DNA of 64,000 nt. Origin: Herbiconiux sp. A18JL235. Its GTDB lineage: Bacteria; Actinomycetota; Actinomycetes; Actinomycetales; Microbacteriaceae. Where the stretch lies: NCBI RefSeq assembly GCF_040939305.1, contig NZ_CP162511.1, forward strand, positions 3,100,001 through 3,164,000, read 5' to 3'. Positions 35,799 through 44,717 of this stretch are shown piece by piece (positions within the stretch are counted from its first letter, which is position 1; each line of letters begins with the position of its first letter). The translations under genes and the position numbers were made by a program. The notes beneath the pieces are model-generated. The model worked only from the letters and a program-made list of their open reading frames with translations, was not told where the DNA came from and searched no databases.

Positions 35799-36577
35799 GC
35801 GACGCTCTTTCGTGTGGTGCGGAGGAGGGAGGTGACGGGGAAGAAGTTCTCGTCGGCCCGCGGTGCCTGGTCGGCTTCCGACCCCGGGTAGCGGGTGGCC
35901 AGGAGGCCCCGGCAGAAGTGGGCGTTCCCGTCGATCGAGATGCGCGTCGACCGCGCCCGGCGCAGCGCCAGCGCAGCGGACGCCGGGGGGTGCGGCACCC
36001 CGTGGTCGTCGACGAGCACGGGCGAGTTCGGCAGCGCGTCGAGGCCGATCGCCGCGCGGCGGCGCAGCAGGGCGGCCGTGGCGGGGTCGTCGGGCAGATC
36101 GCCGAGCACGACGGATGCGACACCCGTTTCGTCGAGATCGCTCCGCGAGCGCAGCAGGGCGGTGAGCGCCCGCTCCATCGCTGCGGTGTGGGCCTTGCGC
36201 TGGAAGGTGGCTCGCAGCTCCTCGAGATCGTCCTCGGCCTCGTGCCGGAAGGTGCCGCGATACCCGGCGTCGGCCGCGAGCCCGGCATTGATGATGCCCG
36301 AGTCGTGGTGGTCGTCGAGCTCCACGACCACGCTGCCGATCTCCGGGAGCGCGGTCAGCGCATCCTTCGCATCCGACGCCATCAGGTAGGCGAAGTTGGG
36401 CGCGCAGAACGACGTCGGGAGGCGCAGGTGCACCTCCACCCCGAGCTCGGTGAAGCGCACCGACCGCACGAAGCCGAGATCGGTGATCGGTTCATCGAGC
36501 TCCGGGTCGATCACGGCGTCGAGGGCGCGCATCACGTCGCTCTCGTTCAGCACGAGGAGCGCTTCTGCGGTGCCCAT
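35795..36577 (-). CDS. DUF59/MIP18-family metal-sulfur cluster assembly protein
   Basis: A 260-aa protein. A DUF59 domain (about 8-110) has the family pattern VIDPELDEPITDLGFVRSV, with a Cys in the SFCAPNF loop. The C-terminal 150 residues are an extension known from the equivalent protein in propane-monooxygenase loci of Rhodococcus and Mycobacterium. The likely role is metal or Fe/S-cofactor maturation of a partner enzyme. It overlaps both neighbours (TGATG with the amidohydrolase, ATGA with the alcohol dehydrogenase). Confidence 0.8.
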   Translation of the reverse strand: MGTAEALLVLNESDVMRALDAVIDPELDEPITDLGFVRSVRFTELGVEVHLRLPTSFCAPNFAYLMASDAKDALTALPEIGSVVVELDDHHDSGIINAGLAADAGYRGTFRHEAEDDLEELRATFQRKAHTAAMERALTALLRSRSDLDETGVASVVLGDLPDDPATAALLRRRAAIGLDALPNSPVLVDDHGVPHPPASAALALRRARSTRISIDGNAHFCRGLLATRYPGSEADQAPRADENFFPVTSLLRTTRKSVA

Positions 36578-37620
36578 CACACGGCCGCCAGGTCGGCGCG
36601 CTCGGGCTGACGCGGTCCGGTCTCGGTCTCGTCGGCATCCGGGATCTGCAGCTCGGCCGGCACCGGGATGTCGTACATCTTCGCCGCGTTGAGGCCGAGG
36701 ATCTTGCGCTTCTGGTCCATCGTGATGGGCGCGTACTCGGTCATGTCCTCCGGGATCTGGAAGTCGACGAAGGCCTCCACCAGCCACTTCGGCGTCCACA
36801 GCGCGTAGTCGCTCGAGAACTGGATGCGGTCCTCCCCGATCCAGTAGATGAGCTCGCCGATGATCTGGGCGAAGTAGCGCGGGCGGGTGTGGATGAACGG
36901 CATCGCCACCGCGAGCCCGCCGTGCACGTTGGGTTCCTGCGTCGCGATCCAGCAGAAGTCCTCCAGGCGCGGGAGGCCGACGTGCTCGACCACGAAGTTC
37001 AGGTCGGTGAAGTCGGTGGCGGCGTGGTCGATGTCGGCGACGTCGAAGGCGTCGCGGTCGAGCGGGCGGATGGTCGGGCCCTTGTGCACGTGGATGTTCG
37101 TGATGCCGAGTTCACGGCACACCTCGAAGTAGCGGTAGGCCCATGGGTCGTCGAGCTTCCAGCCGCGCGAGTCGCCGTGCCATTCGGCCGTGTAGAGCTT
37201 CACGCCCTTGAGGCCGAAGCGCTCGGCGTCGGCGCGCAGCTGATCGAGGCCGGCCTCGCCGTTGCGCGGGTCGAAGTTGTGGTTGTAGGTGAGCTTGTCG
37301 GGGTGCGCCTGGGTGAGGGCCCACGCCTCCTCGGTCTGGCCGAAGCCGTTCACGTAGAACTCGCCGAGGGCGGCCGGCTGGAAGATGGCGTGGTCGACGA
37401 TGTCGTCGACGAACACGTCGCGCATGAAGCGCTCCCCGCCCTGGTAGAGGTACTCCTCGTAGCTCCACTTCTCCGACTCGGGTGAGAGGTTCGCGTGGTA
37501 GTCGTAGAAGCAGTCGATGAACTGCTTGCCGTGGATGTTGCGCTGATTCTCGGGCCGCGCATCCCACAACGCCACGTGGGCGTCGACGATGAAGAAGTTC
37601 TCGCCGTCTTTGCTGTACAT
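36577..37620 (-). CDS. Amidohydrolase 2 family protein, monooxygenase-locus type
   Basis: A 347-aa TIM-barrel amidohydrolase. The N-terminal strand has DAHVALWD in place of the canonical HxH, LYTAEWHGDSRGW and HVHKGPTIRP carry the next metal-type residues, and SSDYALWTPKW the final Asp. The loss of one His of the first motif (DAHV) should be noted. Proteins of this precise type are encoded next to soluble diiron monooxygenases (prm/mim), where they have no defined substrate. It is the first gene of the unit; AAAGGAG precedes the ATG. Confidence 0.8.
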   Translation of the reverse strand: MYSKDGENFFIVDAHVALWDARPENQRNIHGKQFIDCFYDYHANLSPESEKWSYEEYLYQGGERFMRDVFVDDIVDHAIFQPAALGEFYVNGFGQTEEAWALTQAHPDKLTYNHNFDPRNGEAGLDQLRADAERFGLKGVKLYTAEWHGDSRGWKLDDPWAYRYFEVCRELGITNIHVHKGPTIRPLDRDAFDVADIDHAATDFTDLNFVVEHVGLPRLEDFCWIATQEPNVHGGLAVAMPFIHTRPRYFAQIIGELIYWIGEDRIQFSSDYALWTPKWLVEAFVDFQIPEDMTEYAPITMDQKRKILGLNAAKMYDIPVPAELQIPDADETETGPRQPERADLAAV

Positions 37621-37705
37621 GTCTGCTCCTTTGCCGCATGTCGCGGGATCTCGATCCCTGCCGACGACGGTAGACGGCGAGTGGAGGCAGGTGGCCTGTG
37701 GCGTA

Positions 37706-37756
37706 TCTCAATGTGAGACGGGCACAGGAGACACCGAGCCGGGGCCGATTTAGACT
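37706..37756. promoter_or_regulatory. Divergent control region with TCTCA-ATG-TGAGA inverted repeat
   Basis: A perfect inverted repeat TCTCA-N3-TGAGA (37706-37718) lies between the amidohydrolase and the activator gene. TAGACT (37751-37756) is a suitable -10 box for the activator, whose ATG is 30 nt downstream with GAAGG as ribosome site. The repeat sits at a distance suited to regulating both directions. Confidence 0.5.
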
Positions 37757-37785
37757 TGCCGCGACGGTCGACTGCGAAGGTGCTG

Positions 37786-39255
37786 ATGAACGCTCGCGAA
37801 CTGCCCTCCCGGGCTGAGGTGCACACCGCCCCCGTGGCGGCGCTCCCCGCGCGCCTGCTCGCCTCCTGGCAGCGCAGTGAGAGCTACGGCGTTCCCCTCG
37901 ACGAGGTGCAGCCCGTGTTCTCGGGCACCTGGGACGACGAGTCGCTGTTCTCCGAGTGCGGGCGCGAAGTGCTCGCCGAGCTGCACAGCACCCTCGCCTC
38001 GGAGCCCGTGGGCCTCATGCTCACCGACGCCGACGGGCTCGTGCTCAACCGGCTGAGCGGCGACCAGCAGCTCCTTCAGGCGCTCGACCGGGTGCACCTC
38101 GCGCCCGGCTTCTCGTATTCCGAGCGCGAGGCGGGCACCAACGGTCTCGGGCTGGCGCTCGCCGACAGGGTGCCCTCGCTCGTGCGGGCCGACGACCACT
38201 ACTCGCGGAGCCTCTGCGGCTACACCTGCGCTGCGGCACCCATCTTCGATCCGTTGACCGGTCGGCTGGAGGGCGCGGTGAACTTCACCACCTGGTCGGA
38301 TGCGCGCTCCGACCTGTTGCTCGCGCTCGCCCAGACCGCCGCCACCTCGACCGCGAACCTCATGCTCGCGCGATCGCAGGGGCACCGGCCCCCGCGACGC
38401 ACCGCGCGGGGCCAGGTGTTCCGCATCGAGGCGCTGCGGAACGCGCCAGGCGGCCCCGGCCCGCTCGAGCTCTCGGAGGCGTGGACGGAGGCGCTCGCCC
38501 AGACGGTCACGGCGCTCCGCGCGGGCCGCGTGGTGGCGGCGGTCGGCGAACGGGGCACCGGGCGGGCCACGCTCATCGCGCAGGCGCAGCGGGTCGTCGA
38601 TCCGCGCATCCGTCTGCTCTCGGTGCGCGCCCCCGAACCGCACGACGTCGACTCCTGGCTGGCGTTCTGGACCCCGGAACTCACCCACCCCGACACCGCG
38701 TTCGTCATCTGCGACACCGACGACCTCCCCGCCGCGGCGGCCGAACGCCTGACCGCGCTGGTGCTCGACGCCCGTCGTTCGGTGGGTGGCTCCTACGGCC
38801 TGACGGCCGAGCGCTTCGACGACCTCCCGCATCCGCTGTCGGGCCTCGTCGACACCGTCGTGCAGGTGCCACCGCTGCGCGAGCGCACCGCCGACATCCT
38901 GCCGCTCGCCGGTCACCTCGCCGCGCGGGCGCGGGGGCGCGGGGTCGAGATCACCCCCTCGGCCGCGCGAGTGCTCACCGACTACGCCTGGCCGGGCAAC
39001 GTGGCGGAGCTCGCCACGGCGATGAAGGACGCGGCGGTGCGGACCGACGTGGTCGAGCCGCGCCACCTCCCGCCCGAGCTGCTGTCCCGGGCCGAGCACC
39101 TCCCCCGCATCAAGGCCTTCGAGCGCGACGAGATGGTGCGGGTGCTCACGAGGCCCGGCATCTCGATCGACGACGCCGCGACCGAGCTGGGCATGAGTCG
39201 CGCCACCGTCTACCGCAAGCTCGCCGTCTACGGCATCCGGTTGCCCAAAGACTGA
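37786..39255 (+). CDS. GAF-domain Fis-type activator, AcoR/MimR-like
   Basis: A 489-aa regulator. An N-terminal GAF sensor (about 60-190) has SYSEREAGTNGLGLAL and SLCGYTCAAAPIFDP. A degenerate AAA+ domain follows (about 215-400): the Walker A reads GERGTGRAT with Arg for Lys, and no GAFTGA sigma-54 loop is present. The C-terminal Fis HTH has ISIDDAATELGMSRATVYRKL. Actinobacteria lack sigma-54, so it must act otherwise, as does MimR, which controls binuclear monooxygenase clusters in mycobacteria. It is divergent from the amidohydrolase unit. Confidence 0.85.
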   Translation: MNARELPSRAEVHTAPVAALPARLLASWQRSESYGVPLDEVQPVFSGTWDDESLFSECGREVLAELHSTLASEPVGLMLTDADGLVLNRLSGDQQLLQALDRVHLAPGFSYSEREAGTNGLGLALADRVPSLVRADDHYSRSLCGYTCAAAPIFDPLTGRLEGAVNFTTWSDARSDLLLALAQTAATSTANLMLARSQGHRPPRRTARGQVFRIEALRNAPGGPGPLELSEAWTEALAQTVTALRAGRVVAAVGERGTGRATLIAQAQRVVDPRIRLLSVRAPEPHDVDSWLAFWTPELTHPDTAFVICDTDDLPAAAAERLTALVLDARRSVGGSYGLTAERFDDLPHPLSGLVDTVVQVPPLRERTADILPLAGHLAARARGRGVEITPSAARVLTDYAWPGNVAELATAMKDAAVRTDVVEPRHLPPELLSRAEHLPRIKAFERDEMVRVLTRPGISIDDAATELGMSRATVYRKLAVYGIRLPKD

Positions 39256-39268
39256 CGGGGGCTGCAGA

Positions 39269-39289
39269 GACTGGTACCCGGTACCAGTC
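39269..39289. repeat. Perfect 10-1-10 palindrome
   Basis: Arms GACTGGTACC (39269-39278) and GGTACCAGTC (39280-39289) flank one base. It is 14 nt past the stop of the activator gene and 92 nt before the Gly-rich surface protein. It may terminate the activator mRNA or be an operator for the downstream gene; the single-base loop is too tight for a good RNA hairpin, which favours a protein site. Confidence 0.55.
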
Positions 39290-39381
39290 CGTGCGGATGG
39301 CTGGCGGCGCTAGCGTTCCATCTGCATGTCGTCTTTGCAGGATGGTCTGGTCGATCCTCCGGCGGTCAGGGGGAGAACTCG

Positions 39382-42300
39382 ATGTCACGCACGCCTTCAC
39401 GGATGCTCGCACTCGCACTCGGAACGGCGCTCGCCGCGTCGAGCGTCACAGCTCTGACCGTCGCAGCGGCGGCCCCGGCGCTCGCAGACGACACCGCCGC
39501 ATCCTGTCTCATCGTGCCGAGCACCGCCGGCGCCGCCCAGCCTGTGGTCGGCGACGACGAGCTCGGCGACGAGGGCTCCGCCATCTTCGGCTTCATCACC
39601 TCCATCGCCTCGAACGCCCTCGCCGACGGCGCCACCGACGGCGCGGGCTGGCTGCTCAACCTCATGCTCGGCAACAACGACGACAACCAGGACGACGCCC
39701 AGCTGCTCGCCGATCAAGCAGCCCAGCAGCAGCAGTTGAACTCGATCCAGGCGTCGGTGAACGCGCTCGCGAACCAGCTCACGAACGCCGAGTACGCCAT
39801 TCAGAGCCAGCTCACCCAGACGAACTACGACCTGCAGGTCGCCGACGAGAACAACAACATCGCGAACATCCAGAGCAGCGTGCAGGCGGTGTGCGAGCTG
39901 GCAGCCGACGCGTCGACCAACAACGTGAGCAACCCCTATCTCCCCGACTCCACCGATATCGACACCATCACGAACCTTCGCGACTACGGCAAGACCTACC
40001 TCGCCGACCTGTCGAACGCGCTGCTCGGGTCGGAGGGCGCTGACGGCATCATCGCCGTCTACCGTCAGGCGTGGTGGGCGAACGCGACCGTGTCGGCATC
40101 CGAACCCCCGTCGCAGGCCACCTGGACGAGCGAGTACCTCGCGTCGATGCACGCCCTGCTCGACTACTACGTGAACCTCTCCGGTCAGCTGTTCAACGCC
40201 TACGCCGAGGCCGTTCACTGGGAGAACGCCGCCGCGCCCGGGGTGCAGCAGCTGGCGCAGGACGACCCTCAGAAGATCGCCGAGTTCTACGCCCAGCTGC
40301 AGCTGGACATCCCCGCCTGGACCGAGGTCGCCACGAGCAACCTGCCCACCATCCCCGACGGCACCGCCGTCGACTTCCGCTCGGGCGACGGGGGCACGTA
40401 CGACCTCTGGACGACCGACGCCCTGCAGTTCCCCGACACCAATGCCGACCAGTACTGCGAGAACCTCGTCGCGCTCTGCGTGTACAACGTCTGGCAGGCC
40501 GCAGCAACACCGTCGGTCGTCGCAGCGACGACAGTCGTGCCGAGCGTCATCCCCGTTCCCGACTTCCTGCCCACGAACCCTCTCGGGCTCGGCGGTTGGC
40601 GCGTTCCGACGGCGACCGACTGGGAAGGCTGGGTGGCGCCCACCTACGCCGCCGGCACCCAGAACCTGCAGGGCCTCGACCCCAATGACGGGGTGGCGGC
40701 GTGGGCGAGCGCAGAGAACATCCCTGTTCTGGAGGCGCAGAGCTTCGCGGTGCCCGGCGGATCGATCTCCACCATCCCCCCGGTCATCGTCGACAACGCC
40801 CTGAACGGCGTGTTCTCCTTCAACGACCCGTCGTCGGCGTCTCCGACGCTGATGCTTCCCGCGGCCGGCGGCTGGGTCGGGTACGCCGGGCAGCTGGCGC
40901 TCGTGACCTCGGTCACGGCGACCGCACCGCCCCTTCCTCCGGTGACGCCGACCGCACCCGGCGCGACCGGCGCGACCGGCGCATCCGATTCGACCGCCGA
41001 GCCTGCGGGCCCCCAGGCGGCGGCTCCCGCCCGGCTCGATCTCGGCGACGCGACGGGTGCGACGCCCACAACGGTGAAGGATGCGGGTCTCACCACGCAG
41101 AGCACCACAGGCTCGCTCTACTCGCAGACGGTGTTCTCCTCGACCAGCGCCTGCTCCGCGAACGCCTTCACCCAGCCGGTGGGTGCGAACGCCGTGACCG
41201 TCATCGTCTCGGGCGGCAACGGCGGTGCCGGCATCGGTGACAGCGGAACGAACCCGGGGGCCGCGGGCGGACAGGTCACCGCGACCATCCCGCTCGCACC
41301 GGGCGCCACGATCTACGCCCAGGTCGGCGGCAACGGCGGCGACGCGTCGCAGCAACCGATCGATCCGAGCATCGCTCCCTACCAGTACGTGCCGGGAGGC
41401 GGCGGATTCGGCGGGGGTGCCGCCGGTGGCGGCAACGTCATCCCGGTCGAGGGGACCGGCGGCGGAGGCGGCGGGTTCTCCGGTGTGGCAGCCGACTCCG
41501 GATGCAGTCAGTGGCTCACCGTCGCCGGCGGCGGGGGCGGGGCCGGCGGCCTCGCCGAGCACAACGGCAACTCCGGCGGCGGAAACGGCTGCGTGGTGTC
41601 GGGGTGCGCGGGCCAGACCCCGACGCAGGTCGACGGCGACACCGGAGCAGGCACGGCGGGTACCTTCCTGAGCGCGGGCTCCGCCGGTGAGCACGACGGG
41701 AAGTACGCCAGCGGCGGCTCGAACGGCGGCTGGGGCGTCGGCGGCACCGGAGGCACCGGCAGCAACGGCAGCTCGAACCCGTTCCACGACTGGGGCGGCG
41801 GTTCAGGCGGAGGCGGCGGTGGCGGCTGGGGCGGAGGCGGCGGAGGCGGCGGTTCCACCGGCGACTACGCGGGAGCCGGTGGCGGCGGAGGCGGCAGCTA
41901 CCTGGCCGCCGGTATCGCGACGGCTACGTTCACCACCACCACGGCCGGACCGTCGGTGAGCCTCGAGCCGGTGCTCGTGTCGGAGTACCAGATCACGCAG
42001 ACCGACGGCCATGTCTGGGTCGCGCCCGACGCCCTGCAGTACGGTCAGCCGATCACCTCGCAGCAGGGCGTGGCGTACTCCGCCCAGCAGGACTGGTCGC
42101 TCCTGCCCGCCACCTCGACGAGCTTCCAGCTGGTGGCACCGGGCGCGGGCCTGTGCGCGACCTCGAACGGCTCGACCCTCGTCGGCGACCAGTGCGCCGA
42201 CCCGGCGAGCTCGTCGTCACCCCTGCAGACGTGGACCTTCGAGCCGCAGGCGGGAGCGCTCGCGGTCGTGGCCGGCGACGGCACCGCAGCCCTCGGAGGG

Positions 42301-42669
42301 CAGGGCTCGCCCGCCGGCATCACGATGGGCCAGTGGCAGTCGGAGAACTGGTCGACCTGGGACCTCACGCTGTCCCCGATCTCGATGTGGGCGGCGCCGG
42401 GGTCGGCGAGCCCACTCGTCGATCTCGACTCGCCCGAACCGCCGGGGCCGGGCGAGCCGGGCACTCCGGGCACGGGCGAGCCGGGTTCGGGCGGGCCGGG
42501 GTCGGGCGACGGGTCGGCGCCGGGCGCCGCGCCTACCCCCGGTGAGCTCGCCGCGACCGGCGCATCCGTCGCCCCTGTGGGCATCGGCGCGCTGATCGCC
42601 GTGCTCGCCCTGCTGCTCGGCGGCGCGCTGTTCGTCCGCGCTCGGCGCCGCCGCGGGCCTGCCCGCTAG
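39382..42669 (+). CDS. Large Gly-rich surface protein with LAATG sorting signal
   Basis: A 1095-aa secreted protein. It has a signal peptide (about 1-36), a helical, Gln/Asn-rich N-terminal domain with heptad-like DQAAQQQQLNSIQASVNALA (about 110-170), and a mixed domain to about 520. An extremely Gly-rich region (about 590-870) is interrupted by Cys and Trp residues. A ricin-lectin-like domain (about 890-1010, LQTWTFEPQ type) follows, then a Pro/Gly spacer. LAATG at 1056-1060, a membrane helix and RARRRR end the protein. LAxTG is the recognition motif of class E sortases, so cell-wall anchoring is likely. GGGGAG precedes the start. No sortase gene is in the window. Confidence 0.8.
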   Translation: MSRTPSRMLALALGTALAASSVTALTVAAAAPALADDTAASCLIVPSTAGAAQPVVGDDELGDEGSAIFGFITSIASNALADGATDGAGWLLNLMLGNNDDNQDDAQLLADQAAQQQQLNSIQASVNALANQLTNAEYAIQSQLTQTNYDLQVADENNNIANIQSSVQAVCELAADASTNNVSNPYLPDSTDIDTITNLRDYGKTYLADLSNALLGSEGADGIIAVYRQAWWANATVSASEPPSQATWTSEYLASMHALLDYYVNLSGQLFNAYAEAVHWENAAAPGVQQLAQDDPQKIAEFYAQLQLDIPAWTEVATSNLPTIPDGTAVDFRSGDGGTYDLWTTDALQFPDTNADQYCENLVALCVYNVWQAAATPSVVAATTVVPSVIPVPDFLPTNPLGLGGWRVPTATDWEGWVAPTYAAGTQNLQGLDPNDGVAAWASAENIPVLEAQSFAVPGGSISTIPPVIVDNALNGVFSFNDPSSASPTLMLPAAGGWVGYAGQLALVTSVTATAPPLPPVTPTAPGATGATGASDSTAEPAGPQAAAPARLDLGDATGATPTTVKDAGLTTQSTTGSLYSQTVFSSTSACSANAFTQPVGANAVTVIVSGGNGGAGIGDSGTNPGAAGGQVTATIPLAPGATIYAQVGGNGGDASQQPIDPSIAPYQYVPGGGGFGGGAAGGGNVIPVEGTGGGGGGFSGVAADSGCSQWLTVAGGGGGAGGLAEHNGNSGGGNGCVVSGCAGQTPTQVDGDTGAGTAGTFLSAGSAGEHDGKYASGGSNGGWGVGGTGGTGSNGSSNPFHDWGGGSGGGGGGGWGGGGGGGGSTGDYAGAGGGGGGSYLAAGIATATFTTTTAGPSVSLEPVLVSEYQITQTDGHVWVAPDALQYGQPITSQQGVAYSAQQDWSLLPATSTSFQLVAPGAGLCATSNGSTLVGDQCADPASSSSPLQTWTFEPQAGALAVVAGDGTAALGGQGSPAGITMGQWQSENWSTWDLTLSPISMWAAPGSASPLVDLDSPEPPGPGEPGTPGTGEPGSGGPGSGDGSAPGAAPTPGELAATGASVAPVGIGALIAVLALLLGGALFVRARRRRGPAR

Positions 42670-42923
42670 AGCGGCGGCAACTTGGCGAGAGCGGCGTCGG
42701 CGTTCGACTCGCTGACCCCGAGCTTGTCGACCAGGAGCGTGCGAGCGGGCGAGGTGTCGCCGCGCTTGAGCGCCAGGTAGGCAGCATCGGCGTCGGGTGC
42801 CAGGTCGGCGGTGGGCGCTTTCGTGACACCGAGCTGGTCGGCGAGCTGCTGCGCGGTCTCGACGCCGTACGCGCCGCGGATCGCTGTGGGGAGGCGGTAG
42901 CCGCCGAGGAGTCCGAGATCCAT
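42666..42923 (-). CDS. Small helical hypothetical protein
   Basis: An 85-aa soluble protein of short helices ending LGVSESNADAALAKLPPL. Two similar helix-loop units (LADQLGVTKAPTADLAPDADAAYLAL and LLVDKLGVSESNADAALAKL) suggest an internal duplication. No family was identified. GGAAGGA 5 nt before the ATG is a strong ribosome site. Its stop codon overlaps that of the convergent Gly-rich gene by 4 bases. Confidence 0.65.
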   Translation of the reverse strand: MDLGLLGGYRLPTAIRGAYGVETAQQLADQLGVTKAPTADLAPDADAAYLALKRGDTSPARTLLVDKLGVSESNADAALAKLPPL

Positions 42924-43046
42924 GAGGTTCCTTCCGTGTGGCCTCTCACCGTACGGCCGCGTGACCTACCGCGCCGTCGGGTTGACAATGGGCGAGACCC
43001 ACCACCCGAATCCTGCCGCGGGTGCCACGAGAGGCTCCGCCGACGC

Positions 43047-44582
43047 TCAGCAGAGGTATTCCACGTTGTAGACCGACTCGCTGAGGGTGTTGGGGCCGCC
43101 GAGGAGCAACAGGTCGATGGTGTCGTAGCGGCGGATGCCGTTCCACACCGACTCCGGGTAGCAGTCCTTCTGGGCGAGGAACAGGGGTGCGTCGATGGTC
43201 GCCGCGACCGGCCCGCCCGACAGGGCGTCGGCGAACACCGCGCCCGAGGCCAGGAACGCCGTCTCTCCCGTCGTGAAGACCGTGGCGTTGACATTCGCCG
43301 AGACCTCGTAACGGTCTGCGCCGCCGATGCGCGAGAGCCCGCCGCCCACGGGCAGGGCGCTGACCAGGTCGAACTCCACGGCCTCGCTGACGGTCGCGGG
43401 GCCTCCGGTCACGTAGAGGTGGTGGGTGCCGAGACGATGCAGCAGGGCCTCCGTCGCATCGTCGACCTTCCAGTCGCGGCCGGGCACGAGCAGCACCGCC
43501 CCGTCGACGTGGGCAGCGGCAGGCCCGGCTGACAGCGCATCCGGGAAGTTGGCGCCGCTCGCCGCGAACACCGTCGCCGCGCCGTCGGCACACTCGCCCT
43601 CCACCTCACCGCAGAAGGCGTAGTCGATGACGTTGCGGGAGACCTCGTACCGGTCGGCGCCGCCGATCCGCTCGATGTTCGGCTGGAGCGCCGACAGTTG
43701 AGAGTAGACGCGGGCCGAGACGGATGCCTCACCGCCGACGATGACGATCTTCTGCGGCTTGAGGGTGTCGATCGCTGAACGTGTCGCCTTCGGCACCGAG
43801 TCCGCTTGCACGAGCAGCATCGCACCGCGCTGGTGCGCGGCGGCCGGGCCCGCACTCAGAGCATCCGGAAACTTCTCGCCGCTCGCGATGTAGAGCACGG
43901 GCACGCCCGGCTCGAACGCGAGGGTCGAGATCAGTGCGGCGACGTCGTAGCGGTTGTCGCCACCATAGCGGTAGGTGTAGACGCCCCACGGGTTCAGGCT
44001 CGCGACGATGCCGCCGACGACCTGCCCCGCCTCGACCGAGATCACGTCGGCGTCCCAGTCGTATGGGGTGCTGTCGTAGTACTCGTTGCGAACATTCTGC
44101 TGCGCTTCATCGACGAAGTGCAGCCGGTAGCGCCCGGGCTCGAGCCCGTCGAACCTGAAGTCGGGTCCGTAGGTGAAGGTGACGGTCTCGAAGTCGTCGG
44201 TGTCGCCGACGGAACGGTCGAGCTCGACCTTGATGTCGTAGCCGGGACGTTCACCCTGCTCGTCCGTGGCGGCGTAGACCGCCCGGCCTTCGATGGTGCC
44301 CGTGGTCGCCGGATCGGGTTCAACCTCGGAGAGGGGTGGCAGCTGGCCGCTCCGGTCGGTCGGACTCGGCGCGGCAGCGCTCCCGAGCGGGCCGTCGGCT
44401 GCTCCGGCAGGTGCATCCGCCCAGGTGCCCCGGTCGCCCGAGGCGGCTCCGAGACCGCTACCCGTGCCATCGGGTCTCTCGGTTCCGCCGGCGGGGAGGG
44501 CACCCCCGAGTGCGATCACCGCCGACACCGCCATGGCCGCCACCAGCATCGTGGCGCGACTGCGCGCAACGCTTCTCCCCAT
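43047..44582 (-). CDS. Secreted CWB2-repeat cell-wall-binding protein
   Basis: A 511-aa exported protein. It has a signal peptide (about 1-33), an acidic linker, a carboxypeptidase-regulatory/SdrD B-like beta domain (about 95-190, FDGLEPGRYRLHF), then three cell-wall-binding repeat 2 units (about 207-300, 306-410, 419-511). The repeats show YGGDNRYDVA, IGGADRYEVS and SGEKFPDALSAGPAAA-type motifs. Non-covalent attachment to wall polymers is the established role of CWB2. GGGGGTGAG is the ribosome site. A TATGCT box stands at 44622-44627 on the minus strand. Confidence 0.87.
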   Translation of the reverse strand: MGRSVARSRATMLVAAMAVSAVIALGGALPAGGTERPDGTGSGLGAASGDRGTWADAPAGAADGPLGSAAAPSPTDRSGQLPPLSEVEPDPATTGTIEGRAVYAATDEQGERPGYDIKVELDRSVGDTDDFETVTFTYGPDFRFDGLEPGRYRLHFVDEAQQNVRNEYYDSTPYDWDADVISVEAGQVVGGIVASLNPWGVYTYRYGGDNRYDVAALISTLAFEPGVPVLYIASGEKFPDALSAGPAAAHQRGAMLLVQADSVPKATRSAIDTLKPQKIVIVGGEASVSARVYSQLSALQPNIERIGGADRYEVSRNVIDYAFCGEVEGECADGAATVFAASGANFPDALSAGPAAAHVDGAVLLVPGRDWKVDDATEALLHRLGTHHLYVTGGPATVSEAVEFDLVSALPVGGGLSRIGGADRYEVSANVNATVFTTGETAFLASGAVFADALSGGPVAATIDAPLFLAQKDCYPESVWNGIRRYDTIDLLLLGGPNTLSESVYNVEYLC

Positions 44583-44717
44583 CACTCACCCCCGTCTGCG
44601 CGACATGTGTCGCTGAGGTGAGCATAGGACATGAGCTCGCCCGCCGATGGCATCCTGTGCAAACCGCCGCCCCGTCGGGCACACTGGCACCACACCCGCA
44701 ACCGAAGGAGCACGACG

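Noticed and set aside
37756..37785. TTG start of the MimR-like gene 30 nt upstream
   Set aside because: The codon overlaps the putative -10 box TAGACT, and ATG 37786 has a ribosome site GAAGG.
41300..41960. Gly-rich tandem codons as a possible DNA repeat or CRISPR-like array
   Set aside because: GGC/GGA/GGT codon runs encode the Gly-rich protein domain; there is no constant repeat length with unique spacers.
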